This document shows, piece by piece, positions 43,185 through 51,909 of a stretch of 64,000 nucleotides of DNA (the stretch's first letter is position 1; the number at the start of each line of letters is the position of its first letter). The stretch covers positions 1,364,001-1,428,000 of the forward strand of contig NZ_BCTK01000001.1 of NCBI RefSeq assembly GCF_001571245.1, written 5' to 3'. A program made the position numbers and the translations under genes. Source of the DNA: Achromobacter piechaudii NBRC 102461 (GTDB lineage Bacteria > Pseudomonadota > Gammaproteobacteria > Burkholderiales > Burkholderiaceae_B). The notes under the pieces were generated by a model, which saw only the letters and a list, made by a program, of their open reading frames with translations, was not told the DNA's origin and ran no database searches.

Positions 43185-43205
43185 TTAAGAAAGTTCGCGC
43201 GCCGC

Positions 43206-44000
43206 TTACTTGATGATGTTGGCGCCGAACCACTGGGTGGCGATGCGGCCGGCGGTGCCGTCCTGCTTCATCGAATCCAGGGTCTTGTCCAGCTTGCCCA
43301 GCAATTCGGTGTCGTCCTTGCGCACGCCCACGCCGTAGTCTTCGGTGCCGAAGTTCTCGTCCAGCACGCGGTATTCGCCGGCGCGCTTGCTGATCAGGTA
43401 GCGGCCCACCACTTCGTCCACGACGATTGCGTCCAGGCGGCCAGCGGCCAGGTCCATCAGCGCGGTGACGTTGTCGCCGAACTTCTTCACTTCCTTGATC
43501 TGCGCGGCCACGGGGTCCTTGGCGATGGCGTCGGTGGCGCTGCTGCCGTCCTGCGCGCCGACCGTCTTGCCGGCCAGGTCGTTCTTGACCTTCACGGGCG
43601 AGGCGGTGCCCACGATGATGATCTGGTGGTTGGCCATGTACGGCGCGGTGAAGCTGATGTTCTTCTTGCGCTCTTCGGTGATGGTCAGGCCGTTCCAGAG
43701 CACGTCGACGCGCTTGCCATTCAGCTCGGCTTCCTTGGCGCTCCAGTCGATGGGCTTGAATTCCACTTCGACGCCCAGGCGCTTGCTGGCTTCCTTGGCC
43801 ATGTCGACGTCAAAACCGACGATCTGGTTGCTGGCGTCGCGAAAGCCCATGGGCGGAAAGTTGTCATCCAGGCCCACCACCACTTTCTTGGCCATCGCGG
43901 GCGCCTGGGCGCCAGCCGTCGGCTTGGCGTCGTCGCTGGGGCCGCAGGCGGTCAGCATCGTGGTTGCGGACACGAGGAAAACAGCAGTCAGTTTTTTCAT
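43206..44000 (-). CDS. Amino-acid ABC transporter binding lipoprotein
   Basis: 264 residues. A lipoprotein signal with lipobox LTAC (cysteine at 19) predicts anchoring to the membrane. The mature part is a family-3 solute-binding protein: VVVGLDDNFPPMGFRDASN, VGFDVDMAKEASKRLGV, KPIDWSAKEAELNGKRVD, as in binding proteins for polar amino acids such as glutamine, arginine or cystine. First gene of the row binding protein, permease, ATPase, then fetAB-like genes. Substrate not determined. Confidence 0.92.
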   Translation of the reverse strand: MKKLTAVFLVSATTMLTACGPSDDAKPTAGAQAPAMAKKVVVGLDDNFPPMGFRDASNQIVGFDVDMAKEASKRLGVEVEFKPIDWSAKEAELNGKRVDVLWNGLTITEERKKNISFTAPYMANHQIIIVGTASPVKVKNDLAGKTVGAQDGSSATDAIAKDPVAAQIKEVKKFGDNVTALMDLAAGRLDAIVVDEVVGRYLISKRAGEYRVLDENFGTEDYGVGVRKDDTELLGKLDKTLDSMKQDGTAGRIATQWFGANIIK

Positions 44001-44205
44001 GGTTATGGTTGCGCCAAGCGCGAGAATAAGAATGCCAAAATGGCTGGCCGGTCAGCCGCGAGCCGCCATTTTAGCGTTACTGCACAAGCGTGCCGGAAAG
44101 GGCCAAGGGCGGCGGCCCGGGGTTCTAAGCCCCGCCGCTCGCAAGGCGCGGGGGCCGCCATGCTAGGCTTGGCCGCTATCCCGGCATCGACAAGCGGAAA
44201 CTGGC

Positions 44206-44532
44206 ATGGAATTGAACATCAAGGACAACGGCGGCCGCCTGATCGGCGTGGCCAAGGTAAAAACAGGCAGCGGCGCGGTGATGGAAGGCGGGTTTACGCC
44301 GGCCCCCCACTTCGACACCTACGCCGCGCTGTTCGCCGCGCGCGAAGCGGCGGCGAACGCCTCGTCGGCTGACCAGGCCGAGCGCTTGCAGCGCGACATC
44401 GACGGCCATGGCTTCATCGCGCAAGGCCCCCTGCCCTTGCCGGGCACGACGCCCGTGGAGCAACTGCGCATCGCGGGCGACCGAATCCGCTTTGTGCTGC
44501 AAGCGCCGGCCAGCACGAAGGCAGGCGCATGA
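44206..44532 (+). CDS. Small protein of unknown function
   Basis: 108 residues, no signal peptide or membrane segment, starting MELNIKDNGGRLIGVAKVKTG and holding a helix-rich middle (AALFAAREAAANASSADQAER). It has the look of a small conserved cytoplasmic protein, but I recognise no family. Its stop overlaps the start of the TlpA-like gene by ATGA, so translation is coupled. Confidence 0.7.
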   Translation: MELNIKDNGGRLIGVAKVKTGSGAVMEGGFTPAPHFDTYAALFAAREAAANASSADQAERLQRDIDGHGFIAQGPLPLPGTTPVEQLRIAGDRIRFVLQAPASTKAGA

Positions 44533-45383
44533 CGGGCGCTTTCCGAATCGGTCCCCTGGTATTTCCCAGCGAACTGCTGGTGTTGATCGCCGCCGGCGTC
44601 GTGGGTCTGATCGCCGCGCGCCTGCTGGGCCGCCAGGAAGGCGACGCCGCCCGCCTGGGCACCGTCTTGTGGCGCGCCTTGATCATCGGGCTCGTCGCCG
44701 CCCGGCTGAGTTTCGTCTGGCGTTACCGCGACAGCTACCTGCCAGATCCGATCAAGATCCTGGACCTGCGCGACGGTGGCTGGAACGGCTTGTTCGGTCT
44801 GGCGGCCGTCTGGCTCTATGCAATGGTCGCGCTGCTGCGGCGGCACGCGCCGCGCGCGGCCTTGCTGGGCGCGTTGCTGCTGGCCAGCGCAACATGGCTG
44901 GGCTTTGGCCGCTGGGTGACGCCGTCCGAGAGGCCCGTGCCCGAGTTGGCGTCCTTGTCCGTGCACGACATGAATGGCGCGGCGACCCAGCTGTCGGACT
45001 TTCGCGGCAAGCCCGTGGTCATCAACCTGTGGGCCAGTTGGTGTCCGCCCTGCCGCCGCGAGATGCCCGCGTTCGCCGGCGCGCAGGCCGCCAATCCGGA
45101 CATCCACTTCGTGTTTCTGAACCAGGGCGAAGCCAAGGCCACGGTGTCCCAATTCCTGAAAGAGCATGCGCCCGACTTGCACAACGTGCTGATTGATCCC
45201 GCCAGCGAGGCGTCGCGCCAATTCAGCAATCGCGGCCTGCCGGCCACCTTGTTCCTGGATGCAGAGGGCCGGCTGATCGACCTGCGCGTGGGCGAGCTGT
45301 CTTCGGCCACATTGGAGCAGCGGCTGGAGGCGATACGCTCACCCAGCGCGGCCGAGGGCAAGGCCGCCCACGGGGCCGAGTAG
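44529..45383 (+). CDS. Lgt-like membrane domain fused to a TlpA-type thioredoxin
   Basis: 284 residues. The first 130 contain four or so transmembrane segments; FRIGPLVFPSELLVLIAAGV and the stretch RLSFVWRYRDSYLPDPIKILDLRDGGWNGLFG resemble part of prolipoprotein diacylglyceryl transferase, including its pore loop, but the domain is about half its size. From 145 a periplasmic thioredoxin domain follows with the redox motif WASWCPPCRREMP and the cis-Pro loop NRGLPATLFL. TlpA proteins reduce disulfides, for example in cytochrome c biogenesis. Start overlaps the upstream small gene. Confidence 0.85.
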   Translation: MTGAFRIGPLVFPSELLVLIAAGVVGLIAARLLGRQEGDAARLGTVLWRALIIGLVAARLSFVWRYRDSYLPDPIKILDLRDGGWNGLFGLAAVWLYAMVALLRRHAPRAALLGALLLASATWLGFGRWVTPSERPVPELASLSVHDMNGAATQLSDFRGKPVVINLWASWCPPCRREMPAFAGAQAANPDIHFVFLNQGEAKATVSQFLKEHAPDLHNVLIDPASEASRQFSNRGLPATLFLDAEGRLIDLRVGELSSATLEQRLEAIRSPSAAEGKAAHGAE

Positions 45384-45402
45384 TCCGCCTGCGCGGCCGC
45401 CC

Positions 45403-45714
45403 TCAGTCGGGCAGCCGCGTCGCCCAAGGCAACACGCGATCATGCATCGTGCGTTCGAACAAACGCAGGCGTTCGCCGGCTTGCCTGGGGGTGTCTTGCA
45501 GCCGCAGCACCAGCACCGGCCCGTCGGGCAAGGCCCGCGCGGTTCCGATGATCGCCACGTCGGCGTCCTTGTCGGGCATCTGCGTCCAGGCCAGCAGTTC
45601 CGCTTCATCCACCGCTACCGTGTCCGCCTGATCGTGACCGCAAGCCGGACACCACAGCCGGGCGGGATAGACGCGATGGCCGCAAGCGCGGCATTGAAAT
45701 ACATGCAGGCTCAT
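45403..45714 (-). CDS. DUF35/ChsH2-like zinc-ribbon OB-fold protein
   Basis: 103 residues. A rubredoxin-like zinc ribbon with two CxxC pairs (FQCRACGH and LWCPACGH) is followed by an OB-fold (ELLAWTQMPDK, VAIIGTARALPDGPVLVLRL). Proteins of this family bind acyl-CoA and partner thiolase-like proteins; the adjacent upstream gene encodes one, with ATGA overlap. Shorter than the usual 130-140 residues. Confidence 0.85.
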   Translation of the reverse strand: MSLHVFQCRACGHRVYPARLWCPACGHDQADTVAVDEAELLAWTQMPDKDADVAIIGTARALPDGPVLVLRLQDTPRQAGERLRLFERTMHDRVLPWATRLPD

Positions 45715-46865
45715 GCCGCCTCCCGTGTCAGCACGGCCGCGTTGGCGCACATGCCATAGCGCAGTTGCACCATGCCGTAACCCGTGACCACGCCATGCCG
45801 CGCGTCCTGCACTTGACGCGCGCCCGCCTGACCCAGCAGTTGCCGCGCCACCTCGACCAGCCCATGCATGCCGCCCGCCGTGCCCGCCTGGCCGGCCGAC
45901 AGCTGACCGCCTGCCGTATTCACGGGCAGCTCGTGCGTGGCGATCCGGCGGGCGATGAAGTCCGGCAGATCGCGGTCGCTGGCGAACCCCAGGTCGCACA
46001 GCTGCGCCAGCGCCATCGCCGGATAATCGTCGTACACGCTGATGACATCCATGTCTTCGGGGCCCAGCGCCGCCTGCCGCCACAGCTCGTCCGCCACCTC
46101 GGCCACGCCGGTACTCAGCCCGTCGCCTTCCTGCTGGTCGTGGTTGTAGCGCGCGCCGCTGGCCACGAGCCGCACGTGCACGCCCTGCGGCCGCGCCTGC
46201 AAGACCAGCGCAGAGGCCCCGCTGACCACGGGCACGCAATCGAGCCGGCCCAAGGGCGGCGCGACGATGGGCGCGTCCAGGTATTGGTCCAGCGTCAGCG
46301 GCTGACGGTACGCGGCGTTGGGATTGTTGGCCGCCCACGCGCGCTGCGCGACGCACAAGGCGCCATAGTCTTCGCGCCGCAGGCCCGTGTGCGCCATCTG
46401 GCGCTGGGTCAGCATGGCGAACAACGGATTGGGCCCGACGCAGCCCAGCGGGCTGAGCGTTTCCTGCGCGCTGCGGTTGTAGCCGCGCACCAACTGCGCG
46501 AAGTCCGCCCCCGTGAAGTGGTCGCCTGACACCAGCACGATGGTTTGCGCTTGCCCGGCTTGCAGCGCCAGCCATGCCTGACGCAGCAGGTTGATGGCGC
46601 TGGCGCCGCCCAGTTCATCCTGCATGCACCAATTGAGCCGCAGCCCCAACTGCCAGGCAAGGTCTATGGCGCGGTCGGGCCGCAGCGTGAACGAGGCCAC
46701 GCCCAGCCCGTCGACCTGCGCGGCGTTAAGGCCGGCGCGGCGCAGCGCTTCGCCCACCGCCTGCGCCATCAGGCCCGCCGTGCTGCAAGACGCGTCGGGA
46801 TGGCGCAGCGCGAGGGTTTCGCCGACGGAAACGATGCCGGGACGCAAACCCGGGGCGGCCGTCAT
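45711..46865 (-). CDS. Thiolase-like protein (lipid-transfer/SCP-x thiolase group) lacking the classical catalytic residues
   Basis: 384 residues of the thiolase superfamily: LGVASFTLRPD, the helix region DELGGASAINLLRQAWLALQ (84-103) and NTAGGQLSAG toward the C-terminus. In true thiolases the nucleophilic Cys lies in the first of these helices; here it is GGAS. The GHPxGATG motif is replaced by GQAGTAGG, so the usual His is missing too. Thiolase-like partners of DUF35 proteins, such as Ltp2 with ChsH2, act as retro-aldolases. The downstream gene is a DUF35 protein, so the pair may do the same. Confidence 0.85.
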   Translation of the reverse strand: MTAAPGLRPGIVSVGETLALRHPDASCSTAGLMAQAVGEALRRAGLNAAQVDGLGVASFTLRPDRAIDLAWQLGLRLNWCMQDELGGASAINLLRQAWLALQAGQAQTIVLVSGDHFTGADFAQLVRGYNRSAQETLSPLGCVGPNPLFAMLTQRQMAHTGLRREDYGALCVAQRAWAANNPNAAYRQPLTLDQYLDAPIVAPPLGRLDCVPVVSGASALVLQARPQGVHVRLVASGARYNHDQQEGDGLSTGVAEVADELWRQAALGPEDMDVISVYDDYPAMALAQLCDLGFASDRDLPDFIARRIATHELPVNTAGGQLSAGQAGTAGGMHGLVEVARQLLGQAGARQVQDARHGVVTGYGMVQLRYGMCANAAVLTREAA

Positions 46866-48175
46866 TCGTCGTTCTGCCGAGGCGGTTCACGGGTCAAGAG
46901 CAGCGTCACCACCGTGATGGCCGCCATGCCCACCAGAAACCACGCGACCGGCGTGGCCGATTCATACTTGCGCAGCAGCGCCATGGCGATCAAGGGCGAC
47001 AGGCCGCCCGCGAACACCGAGGCCAGTTCGTGACCCAGCGCCAAGCCGGTATAGCGGACCTCGGCCGGAAACAGCTCGGCGAAATAGGCCGGCTGCGTGC
47101 CGATCATGGCGGCGTGGCACACCGTATTGCCCAGGAAAAACGCCAGGAAGATCCACAGCGGCTCCTTGGTCTGCACCATCCAGAAGAACGGAAACGCCAC
47201 CAGCACCAGCCCCACCGAGCCGATCAGGTACACCGCGCGCCGCCCGATCCGGTCGGACAGATGGCCGAACCACACCAGCGTGCCCAGCTCGATGAACATG
47301 GACGCCAGCACCCCGCCCAGCATCACGTCGTTGGAAATACCCAGGAATTTTCCGTACGCCAGCGCAAACGCCAGGAAGATGTACGAGCCGCCGTTTTCCG
47401 CCACGCGCAGGCCCATCGCGGTAAGCACCTGGCGCGGATAGCGGCGAAACACTTCGACGGCCGGCATGCCGCGCTTGGCCGTCTTCTTGGCCTGTACGAA
47501 TTCCTCGCTCTCGGGAATATGCTTGCGTATATAGAGCCCCACGCCGAAGATCAACACGCTCAACAGGAATGGCAAACGCCAGCCCCAGCTCATGAACTGT
47601 TCCTGCGGCAGTTGCTGCGCCAGCATGAAGATGCCCGACGACAGCACGAAGCCGCCCGCCACGCCCAGTTGGCTGAAGGACGAAAAGTAGCCCCGCCGCT
47701 TGCCGTCCACCGCTTCGCTGATGAGCAGCACGCCGCCACCCCACTCGCCGCCCGCCGCCGCGCCCTGCAAGACGCGCAACACCACCATTGCCACCGGCGC
47801 CCAGACGCCGATCTGCTCGTAAGTGGGAAGCAGGCCGATCAGGAACGTGGCCGCGCCCATCAGGCCAAGCGTCCATTCCAGCGCCAGCTTGCGGCCATAG
47901 CGGTCGCCGATGTGGCCGAAGATCACGCCGCCCAGCGGCCGCGCCAGAAAGCCCACGGCAAAGCCCGCGAACGCGCCCATGGTGCCCAGCAGCGGGTCCG
48001 TGCCCTTGGGAAAGAACAGCTCGCCGAACACCAGCGCGGCGGCCGTGCCGTAGATGAAAAAGTCGTACCACTCCATCGCGTTGCCGGCGACGGAGGCCGC
48101 TACGACACGCCGGGTCCGCTTGCGCTTTGCCTCGTCTTCGGCGGACAACGCCGCCCCCTTGTATGCCATCGTCAT
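46862..48175 (-). CDS. MFS transporter of the metabolite:H+ symporter (MHS) family
   Basis: 437 residues from an ATG preceded by AAGGGGCGGCA. Twelve transmembrane segments; family marks are GNAMEWYDFFIYG near the start, the loop 2-3 sequence GHIGDRYGRKLALEWTLGLMG, and LQGAAAGGEWGGG. MHS members import carboxylic acids such as citrate, alpha-ketoglutarate, shikimate or aromatic acids. Flanked by an acyl-CoA ligase and, with ATGA overlap, a thiolase-like gene, so it probably brings in the acid that these activate. Confidence 0.92.
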   Translation of the reverse strand: MTMAYKGAALSAEDEAKRKRTRRVVAASVAGNAMEWYDFFIYGTAAALVFGELFFPKGTDPLLGTMGAFAGFAVGFLARPLGGVIFGHIGDRYGRKLALEWTLGLMGAATFLIGLLPTYEQIGVWAPVAMVVLRVLQGAAAGGEWGGGVLLISEAVDGKRRGYFSSFSQLGVAGGFVLSSGIFMLAQQLPQEQFMSWGWRLPFLLSVLIFGVGLYIRKHIPESEEFVQAKKTAKRGMPAVEVFRRYPRQVLTAMGLRVAENGGSYIFLAFALAYGKFLGISNDVMLGGVLASMFIELGTLVWFGHLSDRIGRRAVYLIGSVGLVLVAFPFFWMVQTKEPLWIFLAFFLGNTVCHAAMIGTQPAYFAELFPAEVRYTGLALGHELASVFAGGLSPLIAMALLRKYESATPVAWFLVGMAAITVVTLLLTREPPRQNDE

Positions 48176-48212
48176 TGCCGCCCCTTGGATTTTTGAATGG
48201 ATCAATGGCGCA

Positions 48213-49802
48213 TCAGCGCGCCACGCGATAGCCGGCGGCGTCCCTGTCCCAGGTGTCGCCGGTGATACCTTCCTGCCGCAACTGGAATTTGCGGACCTTG
48301 CCGTTCTCGGTGCGCGGCAGATCGTCCAGCACGCGCAGATAGCGCGGCACGGCGAAATACGGCATGCGGGGCTGGCAGAAATCAAGCAGGGCCTCGGGCG
48401 TAAGCGCAGGGCCGGCCTTGTAGACCAGCGCGGCCATCACTTCGTCCTCGGCCAATTCGGAGCGCACCGCGTACACCGCCACCGTGGCCACGGCGGGATG
48501 CGACTGCAACACCTGCTCCACTTCGTACGAAGAAATGTTTTCGCCGCGACGGCGGATCGCGTCTTTCATGCGGTCCAGAAATCGGAAATAGCCGTCGGCG
48601 TCGCGCAGCACGCGGTCACCGGTGTGGAACCAGAGGTTGCGCCAGGCTTGCACCGTCTGCTCGGGCATGCCGAAATACCCCGTGGCAATCGCAAAGGGCG
48701 GCCGGGCGCGCAGCAGCAATTCACCCGCCACGCCGTCCGGCACGGGCGCATCGTGCTCATCGGCGACGATGGCCTCGAACTCGGGCGCGACGCGGCCCAT
48801 CGTGCCGGGGCGCTGATCGGCCAGCACGCCGCCCAGCGCGAAATTGGTTTCGGTGGACCCGTAGCCTTCCAGCAGCGCAATGCCCGTGCGCTCGGCAAAG
48901 ACGCCATGAAAGCGTTCCGGCACGCCGGGCGCCAGCGCAATGCGGGTCCGGTGGCCGCGTTCGGACGGCCGGACATCGTGCGCCAGCAGCATCGGCACCA
49001 TCGCGCCCAACAGATAGGTCACCGTGGCGCCCGTGGCTTGCAGGCGATCGAAATAGCGGCTTGCCGTGAATCGTTCGTCGCAGATGATGGATGCGCCGGT
49101 GACCAGCGCCTGGAAGCACGCGTTCAGCGCATTCGTGTGGAATAGCGGCAGGCTGGTGTAGAGCACGTCGGCGTCTGAAATCTCCAGATTGCGCGCGGCG
49201 ATCTTGCCCCACCAATAGAACTGCGCGTGCGGGCAGCACACACCCTTGGAAGGCCCCGAGGTGCCCGAGGTGTACAGAATGGCCAGCATGTCGCCCGGCT
49301 GGATGGCGGCGGCGGGCAACGGCGGTGTATCGGCTTGCGGGGGCAGCGGCGGCGCGCTGGCGGGCACGGGCAGTTGGCACTCGGGGTCGGCCGCATCCAG
49401 CAGCCAGATCGCGCGCAGGGCCAAGGGAGCGTCCTGCGGCAAGGACGCCAGGGCGGCGATGGCCGGACAGCTCGCCGCATCCGCCACCAGCAGCACGCAG
49501 CCGCTGTTGCCCAGCATGTGCCGCAACTGCATGCCGCGCGACGCGGTGTTGATCGGCACCACCACCGCGCCCAACCAGCCGCAGCCCAATACGACGGACA
49601 GGAACTCAAGACGGTTGCCCGCCATCAGGCCCACGCGATCGCCTTGCCGGATGCCTGCCTCGGCCAGCCGCGCGGCCCAGTCGGCCGCGTGCGCCGGCGC
49701 ATCGCCAAAGCGCAGTTCACCGCCCGGCGCCTGCACCCATGGACGATCGCCCAGGCAGTCCGCCTGTTCGCTCAACAACGACGGTAATGTCAACGCATGC
49801 AT
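48213..49802 (-). CDS. AMP-forming acyl-CoA ligase
   Basis: 529 residues from the ATG at 49802 after GGGGAAAC. ANL superfamily: P-loop LAILYTSGTSGPSKG, the A5 motif EGYGSTETNFALGG, A8 hinge region near FLDRMKDAIRRRGENISSYEVE, and the catalytic Lys in RTENGKVRKFQLR. It joins a carboxylic acid to CoA through an acyl adenylate. First gene of a minus-strand unit with the MHS transporter, thiolase-like protein and DUF35 protein, and divergent from a LysR regulator. The acid is unknown; relatives include crotonobetaine/carnitine-CoA ligases. Confidence 0.92.
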   Translation of the reverse strand: MHALTLPSLLSEQADCLGDRPWVQAPGGELRFGDAPAHAADWAARLAEAGIRQGDRVGLMAGNRLEFLSVVLGCGWLGAVVVPINTASRGMQLRHMLGNSGCVLLVADAASCPAIAALASLPQDAPLALRAIWLLDAADPECQLPVPASAPPLPPQADTPPLPAAAIQPGDMLAILYTSGTSGPSKGVCCPHAQFYWWGKIAARNLEISDADVLYTSLPLFHTNALNACFQALVTGASIICDERFTASRYFDRLQATGATVTYLLGAMVPMLLAHDVRPSERGHRTRIALAPGVPERFHGVFAERTGIALLEGYGSTETNFALGGVLADQRPGTMGRVAPEFEAIVADEHDAPVPDGVAGELLLRARPPFAIATGYFGMPEQTVQAWRNLWFHTGDRVLRDADGYFRFLDRMKDAIRRRGENISSYEVEQVLQSHPAVATVAVYAVRSELAEDEVMAALVYKAGPALTPEALLDFCQPRMPYFAVPRYLRVLDDLPRTENGKVRKFQLRQEGITGDTWDRDAAGYRVAR

Positions 49803-49953
49803 GACCACGTTTCCCCGGTTGTATTTGTGTATTCGCGCGGCAGTGCCGAAGCAAGGCGCGGCCGACGTGAAATTAGTCTAGGAATCAACTATTTATGTGT
49901 CAAATTTATGGCTATTATTTATCTTATAAATACGACTGATATCAGGGGCATGC

Positions 49954-50859
49954 GTGGACCTGGACTTGAATCTCATGCGGGTTTTCCTGACCGTGCTGCA
50001 CGAACGCAGCGTGACCCGCGCGGCGCAACGCCTGAACCTGACCCAGCCGGCCGTCAGCTACGCGCTGGCCCGCCTGCGCGAGCAATTCGACGACCCGCTG
50101 TTCGTGCGCACCGCCACCGGCATGCAGCCCACGCCGGTGGCTTTTACGCTGGCGGATCCGATCGAACGGGGCATGAACAGCTTTGCCGAAGCCCTCAGCC
50201 TGCGGCAGCAATTCACGCCGTCCACCAGCACTCGCCGGTTTCGGCTGTCCATGTCGGATATCGGTGAAATGGTGTTCCTGCCGCCACTGATGGAACGCGT
50301 GCACGCCTTGGCCCCGCGCCTGCGGGTCGAGGTGCTGGAGGTTGCGCTGGAGCAGTTGCCCGAGGCCTTGAAAGACGGCCACATCGACCTGGCGATCGGC
50401 AACCTTGCCGGACTGGCGCGCCATACCTGCCATGCCGATCTGTTCAGCGAACGCTATGCCTGCATGGGGCGGCGCGGCCATCCCGTGTTGTCGGCCGGCT
50501 TGACGCGCGGCCAATTCAAGCGGCTGGACCACATCCTGGTGGCCTCGCGCGCCAGCGCGCACCGGCTGCTGGACGACGTGCTGGGCGAAGCGGGCCTGCT
50601 GCGCCAGCCTTACCTGACCTTGCCGCATTTCTCGGCCGCCGCCGAGATCGTGCGACGCACCGATCTGACGGTGACGCTGCCGTATCGCGCGGCGATCTGG
50701 TTCAACCGCGACAACGCCTTTGAGATTCGCCCGCTGCCCATCGCGCTGCCGCCGTTGTCGGTGACGGTGCATTGGCACGCCCGCTTCGAAAGCGACCCGG
50801 GCACGATGTGGCTGCGGCGCCAGGTAGAGGCCACGCTGGCCGATTCGGCGCCAGCGTAA
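49954..50859 (+). CDS. LysR-family regulator divergent from the acyl-CoA ligase gene
   Basis: 301 residues starting at GTG, set by AGGGG 5 bases upstream. N-terminal winged helix (LNLMRVFLTVLHERSVTRAAQRL, TQPAVSYALARLREQFDDPLFVR), the DNA-binding pattern of NodD/LeuO-like LysR proteins, then an effector domain from 90 (RRFRLSMSDIGEMVFLPPLM). Placed divergently 151 bases from the ligase operon, which it probably activates when the acid is present. The intervening DNA is AT-rich. Confidence 0.9.
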   Translation: MDLDLNLMRVFLTVLHERSVTRAAQRLNLTQPAVSYALARLREQFDDPLFVRTATGMQPTPVAFTLADPIERGMNSFAEALSLRQQFTPSTSTRRFRLSMSDIGEMVFLPPLMERVHALAPRLRVEVLEVALEQLPEALKDGHIDLAIGNLAGLARHTCHADLFSERYACMGRRGHPVLSAGLTRGQFKRLDHILVASRASAHRLLDDVLGEAGLLRQPYLTLPHFSAAAEIVRRTDLTVTLPYRAAIWFNRDNAFEIRPLPIALPPLSVTVHWHARFESDPGTMWLRRQVEATLADSAPA

Positions 50860-50968
50860 TTTGATCGATATGCGCAACAGACTTGGGCAAACCGAGGGAT
50901 AGCTTGGTGCAAGGCGCGCCTCTAGACTGGCCTCCGTCTCTTTACCCTGACTATTCTGCCGAGCCGCC

Positions 50969-51862
50969 ATGCGCCCCTACTCTGCCGTCCTCCGCCTGCT
51001 GTCCACCGCCGCACTGACGCTGGCGATGCTGCCCAGCGCCCCCGCCCACGCCGCTGGCGCCGCGCTGACTCTCAACCATTTCAACCCCGGCAAGGACGGC
51101 CTTTTCCCGGTCTCGTCGGTGCTGGTCAGCGGCCAGCGCGAGGCCATCCTGATCGATGCGCAGTTTGGAAAATCGCAGGCGGAAAAGGTCGTGCAAATGG
51201 TGCGCGACAGCGGCAAGACGCTGACCACGATCTATATCAGCCAAGGCGATCCCGACTTTTATTTCGGCCTGGACACCGTGGTGGCCGCCTTCCCGGACGC
51301 GCGCGTCGTGGCAACGGAACCGACCGTGCGCCACATCAAGGAAACCGTGGACGGCAAGCTGGCATTCTGGGGTCCGAAGCTGGGCGCGGACGCCCCTGCC
51401 CGCGCCGTCATTCCGCAGGTACTGGACGGCAGCACGCTGACGCTGGAAGGCCAGCCCTTGCAGATCACGGGCCTGGACGGTCCGCGGCCGGACCGCAGCT
51501 TTGTGTGGATTCCGTCGTTGAAGGCGGTGGTGGGAGGCGTCGTGGTGTCCGGCAACCTGCATGTGTGGATGGCCGACTCGCAGACGCCGCAATCGCACGC
51601 CGACTGGCTGGCGACCCTGGCGCGCATCGACGCGCTACACCCCGTGACCGTCATTCCCGGCCATTACGCGCCCGGCGCGCCGCTGACGCTTGCCTCGGTT
51701 GCGCACACTCGCGACTACATCCGGGCCTTTGACGAACAAACCGCCCTGGCCGCCGACAGCGCCGCGCTGATCTCGGCGATGAAGGCGCGCTACCCGCAGG
51801 CGGGCGGCGTGGCCTCGCTGGAACTGAGCGCCAAGGTGGCCAAGGGCGAAATGAAGTGGTGA
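50969..51862 (+). CDS. Exported MBL-fold protein without the metal-binding histidines
   Basis: 297 residues with a signal peptide (1-28, ending AHAAG). The fold and order match metallo-beta-lactamase-fold hydrolases: FPVSSVLVSGQREAILIDAQFG, TTIYISQGDPDFYFGLD, VIPGHYAPG. The usual HxHxDH is SQGDPDF (91-97), so three His are replaced by Gln, Asp and Phe; the next His and bridging Asp also look lost (ITGLDGP, VVGGVV). Only Asp96 and His232 remain. It is therefore unlikely to be a normal metallo-hydrolase. Follows the LysR gene by 109 bases on the same strand. Confidence 0.85.
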   Translation: MRPYSAVLRLLSTAALTLAMLPSAPAHAAGAALTLNHFNPGKDGLFPVSSVLVSGQREAILIDAQFGKSQAEKVVQMVRDSGKTLTTIYISQGDPDFYFGLDTVVAAFPDARVVATEPTVRHIKETVDGKLAFWGPKLGADAPARAVIPQVLDGSTLTLEGQPLQITGLDGPRPDRSFVWIPSLKAVVGGVVVSGNLHVWMADSQTPQSHADWLATLARIDALHPVTVIPGHYAPGAPLTLASVAHTRDYIRAFDEQTALAADSAALISAMKARYPQAGGVASLELSAKVAKGEMKW

Positions 51863-51909
51863 GGACGTAGGCTGCGGACGTGGGCTACTGACGTTGCCTA
51901 CGCCCCCCG

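Noticed and set aside
51866-51902. CGTAGGC ... GCCTACG inverted repeat between the MBL-fold gene and argC
   Set aside because: The loop is 23 bases long and there is no T-run; not a convincing terminator.
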